Shown here: piece by piece, positions 13,176 to 25,568 of the stretch | How the letters are laid out: every line of letters starts with the position of its first letter | How positions within the stretch are numbered: the first letter of the stretch is position 1 | Source of the DNA: Sphaeroforma arctica JP610 | Taxonomy: Eukaryota > Opisthokonta > Ichthyosporea > Ichthyophonida | Assembly: GCF_001186125.1 (NCBI RefSeq) | Contig: NW_014040507.1 | Coordinates: 123,500 to 187,499 of the forward strand | Reading direction: 5' to 3' | Length of the DNA stretch: 64,000 bases | Translations under genes and position numbers: made by a program | Notes under the pieces: model-generated | The model's input: only the letters and a program-made list of their open reading frames with translations | Database searches by the model: none | Told to the model about the DNA's origin: nothing

Positions 13176-14527
13176 GAAAAATCAGAATAACGTTGACGAG
13201 GTGGACTTGATTATCTTCAAAAGAATTGATGTCGTCGAAGGCAAAAAGTCAGACAACTTTCTGTGTATAGTTCAACAATATCTGAGAGCCCATTTGCCAA
13301 ATCATTACGTAGAGATCGACTGCTCGTACAGCAGTAGAGTACCGTCCATAAAACAGTACGGTTTGTTTATGCACACACCGTGCACAACCTTGTTTTAGGA
13401 TCTGCTCAGTCGGTTCAATCGAGGCAGTCGATACTGGTACTGTATATATTCTAAAACTTGGATAAGTTTCACGCAAGTAGAATTTGGGCACAGCAGTCTT
13501 ATATATATCATTTCTCATCACAGAAGGACTTGACACGGCCATACAAAAGCCTGTGGTCTTTCACGATTGCATGCGAACCATTTTTGTGCGCCTGAAAGGC
13601 TGTACGCAGCTGTCTCCCACTCCTGGGAGAGTCACAGTAAATATCAGTGTTGTAGGGGGTTGCTGGTAGCAGTACAAGGTGCATTTGCTGGGTCTAGTAG
13701 CAGCAGTTGGAAGGTATACACTTTGGTAGTAACCTCCCACAGCGCGCGGCGTATCTGCAGCAAGTGAGGTCAGGCTGTATGCGACAGAGGTATGTAAGTG
13801 GCGTATAAAAGATTAGCTTGGAAATTATTAACAGCGGCAAGTGTGTTCAAGTATATCGAGGACTAGCACAACATGAATAAACGGAGTTGACTGCGTTAAG
13901 TACTACAAAGAGTATTGGAGGTGCCACAAGGTACCTCAAGTGTTCTAGAAGATTGAAATTAATATCTTAGTGAAAGGAACGTATATTTATATTGTTATTT
14001 TGCAATGAAGAGTGAAAGATTGTTGTGTGCGGATGTAGACTGGAGACGTATGTTTATGAATCACGCTAAATACGTATGCCACTATAAGCATTGGTTAAAG
14101 TACTTTTAGAAACAGCATATCCTCTCAGAACAACGCACAGCTTCTGGGCTGGCACTTGTGCTTGCGACCTCATCATATTCTCCTGCTTGAGTCAGTTTTT
14201 TCGCATATTATTTTTGTGACTATACTCTGCTGCCTACTCTCTTTCACTTCCTGCACCGAGTGCACATTCCTAAACCCTCACTCAATACAACGGCAGTGCA
14301 CACACAACATTTATGAGTCATCGAATGTGATTCTGTTCAATTTCTTTACAGAGAGAGCAAATCATATGGCGGGAATACAAGTATTCACGCCACCACAAGT
14401 AACAAAAACACACCAGCAAAAACACATGGACACCCCAACCACATCGAAATCAAAATGTGATTTGAACAGCAGTCGCGGGACACCAGAAGAACACAATAGC
14501 GCAAGTCGACATACCAGCCAAGACTGA
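13176..14527 (+). CDS. Unrecognised multi-exon gene, fragmentary model
   Basis: Two stretches look like real exons. The first, 13176-13360, follows the acceptor TTCGCAG and reads KNQNNVDEVDLIIFKRID onward through VQQYLRAHLPNHYVEIDC to a weak GTTTGT donor. The second, 13524-13636, follows CTCATCACAG and reads EGLDTAIQKPVVFHDCMRT onward to a GTAAAT donor; the phases of the two match. A possible last exon starts at 14352 after TTCTTTACAG; one of its two open frames ends at TGA 14525, and an AATAAA signal is at about 14624. The phase of that last join is not settled. I recognise no family. The protein would be hydrophilic, without a membrane segment in the parts seen. A chance set of open stretches is the alternative. 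Confidence 0.35.
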
Positions 14528-14529
14528 CC

Positions 14530-15471
14530 GGACCTGGTGCACTCATGAGCCGACACCTGCTCTCGACATTTCATCACGTACTCTGTATAGAATATGCGAC
14601 GAATAGAGGTCTGCTTAATGCCCAATAAATAGTACCAAACAATAACAATCTTTTTGTAATCGGAGTCGCATATTTTCTAAGTTTCAAGGTATGTCTTCTA
14701 GTTTCAAAGTATCTCAAGCGTAGTTTCTAGCATTGGATGCAAAACTCACGCCACACTCCTTGTATAAGCAGTATTGTGGGGGTGGGCCAGAAGTAACAGA
14801 CCATGGAGTAGGATATTGCACGTGTGTAGGTGCATGTATACCGCAAAAGAATGTCGCACACATCCACAACCACCTACCAGTGCCATCGCACACACCATAC
14901 TATTACATAACGATACTGTATTCTTCACCATAGAACGGCGACGAACAGTACTATATACCATAAAATGGCAAATATATATGTATAAAAATAGATATATGTG
15001 TATATTCTTTGTGTTTGTATATATTTGATGGGGTAGAGACGAAAACAATTCAGGCAGAAGTTAAAATCCAGCGGCTTAGACTCCGCGAGAACGGAAAACG
15101 CCGATGTATGAGTGCATAGTTTAGTTGGACTCAAAAGACATACCATGTCTTGAACCCCACTCCAAGCAGACGCACATAGGCAACATTGCCCACACCTTTG
15201 TGCTAGCAAACTGGCAGCGTACGGTAAGAGCATGGACAAGGAAGGACATGACACACAGCAAGAACAAATACACGTATGTCTTCGAACATGCATACCTATA
15301 CAAGCATTATGCATGTACGCATTGATACAACAAACACAATGCGAAATACTATGGGTATATGGTAGATGATACTGCACATAGTTGCTGGTGTACACAGATA
15401 CCATACCTCACTCTACGCATAGCTGTGCACATAGTTAAATATCATATTCGATGCTTTACGTCTACATACAC
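14530..15471. other. Intergenic, downstream of the six-cysteine gene
   Basis: AT-rich sequence with short TA and CA runs. I could not place a convincing last exon of the minus-strand gene here, although one is expected because exon 6 ends at a donor. Confidence 0.4.
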
Positions 15472-18400
15472 CTTCTTCAGGCCGTGCAGGAGGGTGTGGG
15501 GTAGATACAGCATCGGTGTACTGCACAACACTACGTATGATACTACATAAACATACCTATTTAACTGTGTTACAAGTATATGACACTACACACACCGTTC
15601 TCAGGCAATGCAGGAGGGTATGGCTGAGGTGGATTCGGTCTTGGTGGCTGCGGAAGCTGAGGCTGAGGCTGAGGCGGCTTAAGCTTCTTGCTCTCGCAGC
15701 ACTGTTTCTTGGAGCACATGGCATACTCGCCTGCATAGCCCTCGTAGGTGCACCTCTTGTCTTTGGGCGTGCATGCTACGATATTTTTGTCCACCCAGTG
15801 TTTGCATGTCTTGATAACAGGTACAGGCGAAGGGGAAGGTTCGGCTCTCTTGCAGCACACGTGTTCAGAACAATCCTCTGTGCCCTCGGTGTGTGCGTAG
15901 TTGTATCGGTGATGTCCATCTGTTGCCACAATAGAAGCGTTCCGCGTTGTGGGAGTGAACAAGTGGATATGTATGAGTTGATTGGATCTGAGAGCGAACG
16001 AGAATAAAGATGGCTGGGATCTGGTCCCTAAGGAGTGTTAAATCTAAGTTATCTGGAGTACTCCTCACAGCGCGGACGAACGATGCTCTCTGTTTCCAAA
16101 ACAAATACACACGTCGCAAAAGTAGAGCTGAGCAAACAGCAGCAACGCGCCAAGAGTTGAAACAATCTATCGACAAATATCCGCAGCGCTTCTAGATGAG
16201 TTGTGGCTACTCACCTAACACACTACACACACGTGACAAGAGATAGCATGACACTGAGTGGAATGGTCAACGAGTCTGCAACAACAATGAAAGACTATTG
16301 TGTACATCATGTGTTCACCAAAGGGATGAGAGTGTGCAACAACAATGAGAGACCATCGTGTACATCATGTGTTCACTAAAGGGATGCACGGTAATAAGCA
16401 GAGTCGAATGAATATGGTATGTGCAACAAGACGTACTCCGGATACGCGGACAAATGAAATACCGACAGACCCTCGTGCATATAGTGTTTATTATACACCC
16501 TGGTGCTGCTAGTGTTTGCTATAAACCCTCACGCTTCTAGTGTTTGGTCGTGTAGTTTCAAGTATACATCATGATCACAGGGCTCATGGTGGGGACAACT
16601 ACAAAACAAAAAAATCTCAAAACATACACACGGTACAAAGGTACTCTACAACTTCAAATACATCAAGCAATACGCAAAAAGAAGCTGTTGAACTTCAACC
16701 GTATCAGCATCAGGCGAGCCACACGTTCACTACGAATTGTATGCATCCTGTACGCATACGTTCACGCCCTCCATAGCAAGTAGTGGACTACCTTTGACAG
16801 CGCACTCTTTTTGCTCGTTCGTGTCACAGTGCACGTTTCCCTCATCGGCCCATTGCTTGCACTTGATGATCTTCTGAGGTGGCAGACAGCAGTGGTCCTT
16901 TGAGCATTGCTTTATCTCCTCAGCATTCGACCGTCTCGTACGCTCTCCGGCGGCACGTCTGCGATCTTTGGATAGACAGATGTGAATGCGAGTATGTAAA
17001 TACACTGAGACTCGGTGTAGATGCGCTGTGTTCGGCTCTAGACAGAGCTTTGATAAGGATCTATAGAAGTAGAAAATGGACCCTAACCAGTACGGGAATG
17101 TCTCATTTGGCATTCAATGAGAATTTTTGCGCCTCAATTTATTCCATTATATTGACTGATGCCGATCCAAATATCAACTGCTAAATATTACAGGAAGATC
17201 TGCTAGCGGTTTAGACTTAACCTACTTCGTATCGTAGAGTACTATGGATACACAAGTTACGACAATGATCCTGCGCATTGAAAAATGCTCAGAGGCAAGT
17301 AGCATACCACTGTTAATTGAAATTACTTTTAAATACCTCGCCTGTTGGCTCGTACACCTATGAACTATATGTTAACTTGTACACCTTTGAGCTATATGTT
17401 AACTTGTACACATATGAGTTATATGTTAGCTTCTACACCCATGGGCCACATTAATGAGACCTCAAAAAGGAACATTCATTTGCTGTCATCCACCGACCCA
17501 ATTGAGCACAACTGAACCAGAAATGTTCAATGCAGTTGACAAGTCATCAGACAATCACAAAAGACTCAAGCACAGTGGCGACCCGTACACAGTGTCTAAA
17601 CTTTAACCGCACCACCAAGAGAAATACAAACTGTACGATGCGAATTCACAGTAGCCCTCAACTCACACATGCAAGTTCTAAGTATAACCCTACACACACC
17701 TCCATATTCAAAGGGTGGTCCTGAGTAGCTGTTGCTCGGCCCTCCAGTGGCTGAGTTGTAGCATCCATCTCAAATACCCGATCGTAGTTGTTCTGCACTA
17801 CATTCACGTTATCGGCGATGATGATGTTGTGCTGTGCTGCAAATTGTGAGCGATGAGAGGTGAGATATTCGCATCACGACTCGTTCTTTTGGTGTGGATA
17901 CTGTATGGAAGAATTACAACAGCTGATACATTTTCATCCAGGATACACTACACACACACTGACAGTGAGGCAGAGTTCTGAGCCGACCCACTGTGGTATG
18001 TGCATAGAGCTGAATCAGTACAGAATGTGCATCGCACAGAGGTGCAATCTGTGTCAGTATCTGGTAGTAGTATACGCCTACTTACTTGGGTTAGAGTTAT
18101 CATCCCTGTCTGGGCGATCACCCTTATATGAATGCTCCGTAAAGCATTCATCATCTCTTGGCTCGCATTGGTGGTTGTTATCTTCTACCCACTCATCACA
18201 CCACACCACCGGATCTGTTGGTTCTTGGTAACAGCAAACCTGTATGCACGGAAGGGACTTGTTAGAGATTTTGCACAACAACACCCCGTTTATAAACAAA
18301 CAGCATTACAAACAAAGCACATGTACTTCTATTTGCGTTCATTAGCTTTGGCTGCGATGCACATGGCAGAACATTCACCTCGTCCGAGCACTTGCCATAT

Positions 18401-19188
18401 CCCATGAGACCGTGTGAGTGACACATTTGCTCCTTTTTGACATCACATCTGACGTTTTCTTTCTGTGCCCATTCCCCGCACTTTTTGGGTTGGGCTGGTG
18501 GAGGCCCGTCGCAGCATCGTTGCACTGAACACTCGTATCGTCCCGGGTAGCCATCAGTGTATATATAGCAATCTTGTGTGTTCATGGTACAGTCTATGTC
18601 TTTGGCATGCACCCATGCGTCGCATTTGCTGTCGATGATATCTGCAATGACCGAATTATTGAATTAGCTGTGTTAAAGCTTTGACAAAGACAAAAGAGAC
18701 AACCTTGGGAAGCTTTTTGAGTTGACGGCTTCACCGGCACATCATACTTGTTAGCGAACGGCGAGTACGCATACACAATCACATACTAGAAGTTTCGAGC
18801 GTAAATTTAGAGACCATAAAGTACTTGCTTTGATCGGCAACATACCAGCAGATGTCTCGCAGCAGAACTTTGCAGAACAGTGATCACCCGCCCTGTGGAT
18901 TGGTGTCTGACACTGCCTATCTTGAGCTCGACAGTCCATGCCTTGTGAATTGATCCAATGTAGGCACTTCACAGACTCGTGATCTGACCGTGATGAACGC
19001 GATGCAATGTTGATCTTGGCATTTGCACCATTCATGGCTTCCATTTCAATCTCTGCGTCGTGCATGTATCTAGCTATCTCTCCATCTATCTGTGATCCCC
19101 CAAGATTACTATCAGAAGTTGCGTACGCATATTTGAGGCTTCCCACGAGGCCTAGAGAGAGTATACAGATGCTTCTGAATGAATTCAT
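15472..19188 (-). CDS. Secreted protein of repeated six-cysteine modules, unknown family
   Basis: Minus-strand exons: 19188-18846 (start ATG 19188), 18641-18379, 18239-18086, probably 17836-17700, about 16985-16792, and 15919-15596; the 3' end is open. The first 23 residues (MNSFRSICILSLGLVGSLKY...) form a signal peptide. The rest repeats a module of about 45 residues: C-x2-W-x7-C-x6or7-C-x(10-19)-C-S-x3-C-C. Examples are KCLHWINSQGMDC with CSAKFCC, KCDAWVHAKDIDC with CSVQRCC, KCGEWAQKENVRC with CSDEVCC, KCKQWADEGNVHC with CSEHVCC and TCKHWVDKNIVAC with CSKKQCC. Joins 1-2 and 2-3 are in phase and rebuild modules across introns. Module 4 is split by a Cys-free linker (exon 17836-17700), whose join to the next exon is not in phase in my model; exon skipping would restore it. 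After the last module is a Pro/Gln-rich tail; a related Pro-rich copy lies near 15472-15530. The spacing recalls ShKT domains only loosely. Likely extracellular or cell-surface; function unknown. Confidence 0.75.
16270..16545. repeat. Small tandem duplications in an intron of the six-cysteine gene
   Basis: A unit of about 58 bases with GCAACAACAATGA and GTACATCATGTGTTCAC is present twice (about 16275-16387). Three looser copies of CTAGTGTTTG-type units follow at about 16478-16545. Confidence 0.7.
17340..17445. repeat. About 31-bp tandem repeat in an intron
   Basis: Three to four copies of a unit around CTTGTACACCTATGAGCTAT, in the long intron of the six-cysteine gene. Confidence 0.7.
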
Positions 19189-21367
19189 GTTGTCTTTCCC
19201 CCCAAACTTGGCCAACACTATTCACTCGATTGATGAGGGTTCGTCTCACACTCTCACATGCAACCTGCGAAGCGTACGGTCACGGGAGTTTCTTCCGATT
19301 GACTAGTTGATCGTTCCAAGGTGATGTGAGTATAGATTATTAGCTAATCTTCCACTATATCATACACTGTCTCATGCCCGTACCGATACTAATAAGTGTC
19401 CACGCCAAACACTCATCTAAAGTCTAAAATCAATGTATGTTCATTGTTCACAGGCGCACTCAACTATCGCAAGAAGTTGAAGGTGTTTATTGAACCACCA
19501 GATAAAGTTGCATGGCCTGAAAATCGGAAAATGTGAAATTTCTTCGCCATTGATAAATCATAAATAGAAAATAATAAAGAGTAAAAAAGTAAATAGAGTA
19601 ATTGCAGTGACTAGCAACTGATAAGGGCGACCAATAAAAAATATGAAAATACATGCACAAAAAAAAATTGTATTTATGTACGTACCATTATACACGATCA
19701 AACCACATAGCAAATTAGCAATATAATTATAGCAATAAAGATTGATAAAGAGATCTTTGATCTGAATTCTAACGACCTTCAGATAGTGTGCGGACCTTCA
19801 GATAGTGTGCGTAATAAATTGTATGATTCTCTCCCGTGTCGATAATGCTGATTCAGTGATTCTCGTGTTTCTGTGACATAATCCTTGTCTGATAAATAAT
19901 GATGGACCCCTATATTGGTAAAAGCAACCCTCTCGCTTCAACAACCGCTCTACTCTTGTATATCATTCTTTATACAAAGGTGGATTTGTATCTACGTTTA
20001 AGTGAACTCTTGCATGTTACTCCTGAGGTATAATAAAAGGGGCCGAAGTGATCATGGTTCCGAAGCCCTCGCCTGTTTCAGTATACCTCGTAGATCGATG
20101 CAGTACATACCATTCTAAATAAGTATACATGCACGATCATACAATACCAACGAATGCTGATTGACAAAAGATCTTTATTCTCGGATAGTCTATTTGAAAC
20201 GACACATGGTTGCCCAATAAGCTATGATAAGAAGATCACATGCGAATGTTTGTGCACTCAGAGTGGTTACTCTCTCAATTCAAGTTCGATGGCGGTCTAG
20301 AAGGTAATGAATGATTCTACAACGTATGATTCAGTAGTTGTCATATGTGAGTGAAAGCCTGTACAAATTTCCAGGAAATGAGGGATAATAAAGGCCTTGT
20401 ACTCAACTCAAACCTTGAGGCAATTGTTTTTGTTTTGATGCATGTGAATTGTGATTTGATGATTTCCCAACAATTTTGTTTCATCTTCTCCACCCGGGGT
20501 TTTCATGCTAGAGTAGCCAGTTGCTAGCTTCATATACAATCCAAATAATCTGCAAAATAGATCAATATCGAATACAAACTTTGAACCAATGGTGACCACA
20601 TAGATAAAATGCCATTGGGAGCTAAATTAGTGCTTGAAAACTATGCATAGCAGTTTTAAGCGTGTGAATTCGTTGAAACTGGGTTAAGTGTTTCACCCTT
20701 TCAGGTAGCGTTGCGACTTGCCAATCCGGTTCGTACCCATGCAGTAAACGTTGCAATAATGATTAGAAAGTTAAAAAAATAAAAATGCCTATGTATTCGA
20801 TAATTCTAAACCACGCGAAGCGGAGGTTATTATGAATTTACAAAATAGAGGACGTTGTGGGTACTGGGTTGCGTGATGCGTCGGACTCCGCAGGCCCGCA
20901 GCACTGAGCACACTCTCGCTGACTCACTGAGCCACTACTCACTATGTAAAAGTGATACATATAATATTATGGAGTACAAGACTACAAGTCGTGACCCTCT
21001 AGAGAAAAACAATTAGAAATAGAACTAAAATATAGGGGATCGCTGTCGTACTCCGTCCGAAGGACGGTACAAGTTTTAAATAAAAAAACATCAAACACAA
21101 GAGTCATGACATAGTACGGAATTTCTCTTGAGTTAAGGGTTTTGTATCCCCGCATACCATATTTGGTAATTTATGGTTTTTATATAAGTTATAAGGAAGA
21201 TATGTTCCTGCAATATTGTTTAACCTTCCTCTTCAAGTATCCGACGCGCAGACAGCAGTGGCCAAGTTAGCGTGACATCTGAAAAACACTCAATAGTGTC
21301 TAATTGTCGTGTCATAATCGAGCCCTACTTCACCCGTATCTATCATCTGTGCTCGACAGATACCATC
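19189..21367. other. AT-rich intergenic region between divergent genes
   Basis: This 2.2 kb lies between the 5' ends of the minus-strand six-cysteine gene and the plus-strand dehydrogenase, so both promoters are expected here. I see no clear motif. A 19-base direct repeat (GACCTTCAGATAGTGTGCG) is at about 19780-19811. No supported gene. Confidence 0.5.
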
Positions 21368-21782
21368 ATGCCGCACCTTCTGAATCTACACCATCTTTTT
21401 CGAGCGAGCACAGGTCAGTTTCGTTGCATAACTTGCAATATATGTCTAAATCGTTTCATGTTATGTTGATTGATTGCTCTACTAGTATATTCATAGCCTG
21501 CTGTATGTACAAGCGTTGTATATGGGTTCCAATTTGTCGGTGAACTTCAACCCCGACATTGACAGTACCAGCGACACTTGCATCTGCCACGACTCTCGGA
21601 GGTTGCTCGAGACACCTTTACGCGTTCATACAATCCAGAAACGACTCACGTTTCTAAATTAAAAGCTAGATCGTGCTTTAAACTGTCGGCTACCTCACTC
21701 TACATGTCACAAATGCGTTCATAAAGATTTTGGGCAGGTGAAACATCGTGCTAATTGGCGACACAAATACGAACATACACAT

Positions 21783-21824
<42 letters not shown>

Positions 21825-24800
21825 CTAATACTAGATCGAAATCGAAGCGGGAACTGTCAGTTATCTACAGGATATACATATATACTATATATATATATNT
21901 AGTACGACGTACCGAACGAACCGGAACCGNNNNNNNNNNNNNNNNNNNNGTAATATACTACTAATATATATATATATTATATATATATATATATTCTTGG
22001 TTTGATTCTATCTGCCATCTCTCATAAACACATACTTTCTTGTTCTGTGGAAGTCTCATCACCTGTTGCAAAGCATGTAGCAGTTAGCTCGCTTAATCAA
22101 ATACAACAGTCTCCGTTGTTTCAATCTTCTCGGTATATATACCCACTGAAGGGGACGAAATCAATCATGTATTATTTTTGTATTTCTTGTCTTCTCCAAC
22201 AGCTTTTCGATGTACCTTGCCAGCGATTTCTGTGGCACACAGCAGTACACGATCACTGTGTTCGTCGGGAGAAGGCAAAAAAACCAAAGTTGCTGTATTC
22301 GATTGTAAATATTTGAAGAAGCAACTGGACGAAAAATTGGTACGTAAACTGTACAAAGATATTGATAGTTGGTATTAATGCCTGTAAGATGTTTGTGATG
22401 CTTGTGGCATTGATTGGAAGGGCGTCTCGCACAGATATTGATGCGTGCGCTACTACATTCACAGAGAGAGCGTATTGGTTTCTGTCGGTGTTGCTGGTGC
22501 GTGTGTAGGAAGGGTTGGGCCAGATAGATATTCAACGTTGGATCCAACATTTTGTTGATTTCGTTTAATATATCTTATGCGGTTTGGTATATCCAGTTTG
22601 GTACTGTTGTATTGAAGTGGTCGCAATTCTTTCTTCTCTTAAGACTGGCATGTCGCATTAGAAATGGCGTTGCTACGAATCATTCAAACTCAGTCGTTTT
22701 ACCATGTGTTTCTATTCCTCACATTCGCAGGCAGACACACGGCCGGATATAGAATTCACATACTACGACTCTTTGCTTACCAGAGAGACAGCCACGCTTG
22801 CAGCGGGGCATGATGTAAGTTCATTTGAGTGTCACATGGGCTTATTGATGGCTCAGCATATTCAGCGAACGACTGTCATTCAAGTCTCAGTGTGTGTGTG
22901 TGTGCTGAGAGTATTCTATAGCATCTGATCTACATCGATTTCGCACAGTTTTGACATCTTGAACCTAAACGGGTGATACCTCGTGCTTTGACATTTTAAA
23001 CCTTTGGTTGTACCTCGTTGTTATAACATCTTAAACCTCTGGGTATACCTCGTTGTTATAACATCTTAAACCTCTGGTTATACCTCTTGTTTTGAAAACC
23101 TTTAGACATACCTCGTTGTTTTAACATCCTAAACCTCTGGTTATATCTCGTATTTTGGCATGTAAATATTTGGATATACCTCGCTGACCTGACATCTTAA
23201 ACCTCTGGTTATAGCTCGTGTTTTGACATTTTAAACCTTTGAACATACCTCGTTGTTCTGACATCTTAGACCTCTGGTTATACCTCGTGTTTTGACATCT
23301 TAAATCTTCGGATATACCTCGTTGTTCTGACATCTTAAACCTCTGGTTATACCTCGTGTTTTGACATTTAAATCTTTGGGTATACCTCGTTGTTCTGACA
23401 TCTTAAACCTCTGCTTATACCTCGTGTCTTGACATTTTAATCCTTTGGACATACCTCGTTGTGTTCATATCTTAAACCTCTGGTAATATCTCGTTGTTTT
23501 GACATCTTAAACCTCGGGTTGTGCCTCGTGTTTTAGCATTTTAAACCGTTGGTTATATCTCGTGTTTTGGCATTTTAAACCGTTGGTTATATCTCGTGTT
23601 GTGGCATTTTGAACCGTTGGTTATATCTCGTGTTGTGGCATTTTGAACCGTTGGTTATACCTCGTTGTTTTGATATTTTGAACCGTTGGTTATACCTCGT
23701 TGTTTTGATATTTTGAACCTCTGGTTATACCTTGTTGTTTAGGCTGTAAGCCTGTTTGTCAATGGACAAATTGAAGCTCCCACAGCAGACGCCCTGAAGA
23801 GGCATGGTGTCGGCATGATAGCCCTTCGATGTGCTGGATTCAACCACGTAGACGTCAATGCGTGTAAGGAGGTAGGTATTCACTGCTCAGTGCGTCATAT
23901 GTGATACAATGTGATGCGCGATTCTTTTCGCCTCTTGTTGTGGCGCTCAGCTTTCTGACGGTATTCGTGCTCACACAATTATTGTCGTTCATACAAATTT
24001 GTAGCTGCTCATATATCACTTGCCGTTTATGTATATTTATAGCTGGGATTGTCTGTGGCGACCGTTCCAGCGTACTCACCTTATGCCGTTGCGGAATTTA
24101 CTGTCGCGCTGTTGATGTGTCTCAACCGCAAAGTTGTCACAGCATACAACCGCATAAGGAATGGCAACTTCGCTCTCGAAGGTATGTGCGTTCTATTTAT
24201 GTGTCTGTAGATATGGTTATATCTTCATACGTCCTAGATAAGTTTTTCGCGGTTGACATCTTCCATAAATGGTTTACATATATGTGACTGAGTGCTCGCC
24301 TGAACCTTAGCTCAGCTGTCAGAGTGCACAAATTCCTTACACGGGATGTTCTAAATCCGACATTACTTTCACCTTCTGCAATGCGCGTGTTGTCGACGAA
24401 AGGACTCGGAGGATTCGATGTGCACGGAAAAACCATTGGAGTACTGGGCACTGGGAAAATCGGATTTGCTTTCTGCTCGATCATGCTTGGCTTTGGGTGT
24501 AAGATTCTGGCCGTCGATCCCTATCCAAATCCTCATCTGGTGGATGTATGTCAGAGGTCGACAAAAATCGCGTTCATGTTATGGCAATTCATGAATAACC
24601 TTCAGCACTGCGTGATCGCGATATATCTTCTCGAATGTTTATGAACGGGATGGCATCTCACAAGTTATAACTTCATATCCGTACATAATCTTGTTTGTCT
24701 ATTTATGCATCTTAACCCCCCCCCTCCAATGCAACACAGAATCCAAATGTCCAATACGTTTCCAACAACGAAATGTTCGAGCTGTCTGACGTGATCGCCT

Positions 24801-25568
24801 TGTTTGCTCCAGCAACCAAAGAGAACCATCACATTGTGAATAGGTATGTCACAAAATGTTCGCACGCATGCACATCTCATCTTCAAGCTCTCTCAATGTC
24901 CAGTTTGCTTTTCAACCAATGCATTCTCGAGGCTAGTCATACCACGTAGACATAGCCCTAATGCCAACCATACCACATAGATATAGCCATAGACATAAGC
25001 CCTGTTCTTCTACTGACACAAAGCCGTGACATGTGAGTAGATATAGCATTGGACGAATGAAGCCCGGAGTGATGATTCTGAATACAGCGCGAGGCAGCCT
25101 CGTTAAAACGGCCGATTTGGTCGATGCCATTGTGGACAAGCGGGTAGGGGCCGCAGGATTGGATGTGTTGGAGGAGGAGGGAGACTTGTTCTACACCGAC
25201 CACTCGGAACACATACTCAAGAACCCCTATGTATCACGCATACTCACGCTGCCAAATGTTATACTCACGAGTCATATGGTAGGTCCCGCTTCATTCCGTT
25301 TCAAGGATGCACATAGTTTAATTTATTGCGTTTCAAGTCAGAATACTTTTCGTTGTTTTGAGTGCTCACTCGACTTATCTTTGTTTGCGTTTCACAACGG
25401 GGTTACTGCTTATGTGGAGTATTCTTCACCCGTTCTTTTTGCCTGCAGAGTTTCCTCACACAAGAGGCGCTGTCGAATATTGCCGAGACGACGATGTTCA
25501 ACATAGGCGAATTCGCGGATGGCAAGCGCATGCACGAGCTGACTAATTCTGTGTTACCGAAGGACTAG
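21368..25568 (+). CDS. D-lactate dehydrogenase, LdhA type, probably mitochondrial
   Basis: Nine exons: 21368-21413, 22203-22339, 22731-22814, 23743-23871, 24043-24181, 24403-24545, 24740-24843, 25041-25278 (a start at 25038 is also possible), 25449-25568; stop TAG. All phases agree, giving about 379 residues against 329 for E. coli LdhA. The enzyme reduces pyruvate to D-lactate with NADH. The extra N-terminal 50 residues ([15 protein letters not shown]..., rich in R, S, T, almost no acid) look like a mitochondrial presequence, and the phase-1 join of exons 1 and 2 supports the start. Rossmann motif VLGTGKIG is in exon 6, followed by VDPYPNP. Catalytic Arg is in NTARGS, Glu in [10 protein letters not shown], His in [19 protein letters not shown] and [11 protein letters not shown] are typical family motifs. 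All key residues are present, so it looks functional. The LdhA type is mainly bacterial, so ancient lateral gain is possible, but the introns show it is fully settled in the nuclear genome. Confidence 0.93.
21770..21990. repeat. AT/CA microsatellite with an assembly gap
   Basis: TA and CA runs surround one ambiguous base (about 21899) and about twenty N (about 21930-21949), inside the first intron of the dehydrogenase gene. The gap length is probably nominal. Confidence 0.9.
22945..23742 (+). repeat. Large minisatellite filling a dehydrogenase intron
   Basis: More than twenty diverged copies of a unit of roughly 33-37 bases built on TGACATCTTAAACCTCTGG and TTATACCTCGTTGTT. The array runs right up to the acceptor of exon 4 (TTGTTTAG), so part of the last unit serves as the polypyrimidine tract. 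Copies alternate between subtypes (CTCGTTG and CTCGTG, CTCTGG and CTTTGG), which suggests expansion of a two-unit block. Confidence 0.92.

Noticed and set aside
14746-15404. Minus-strand frames with Cys and aromatic residues as the 3' end of the six-cysteine gene
   Set aside because: They lack the C-x2-W or CSx3CC spacing and overlap TA/CA-rich sequence; no phase-compatible acceptor was convincing.
22945-23742. CRISPR-like array
   Set aside because: Units are contiguous, diverged and without unique spacers, inside an intron of a eukaryotic gene; it is a minisatellite.
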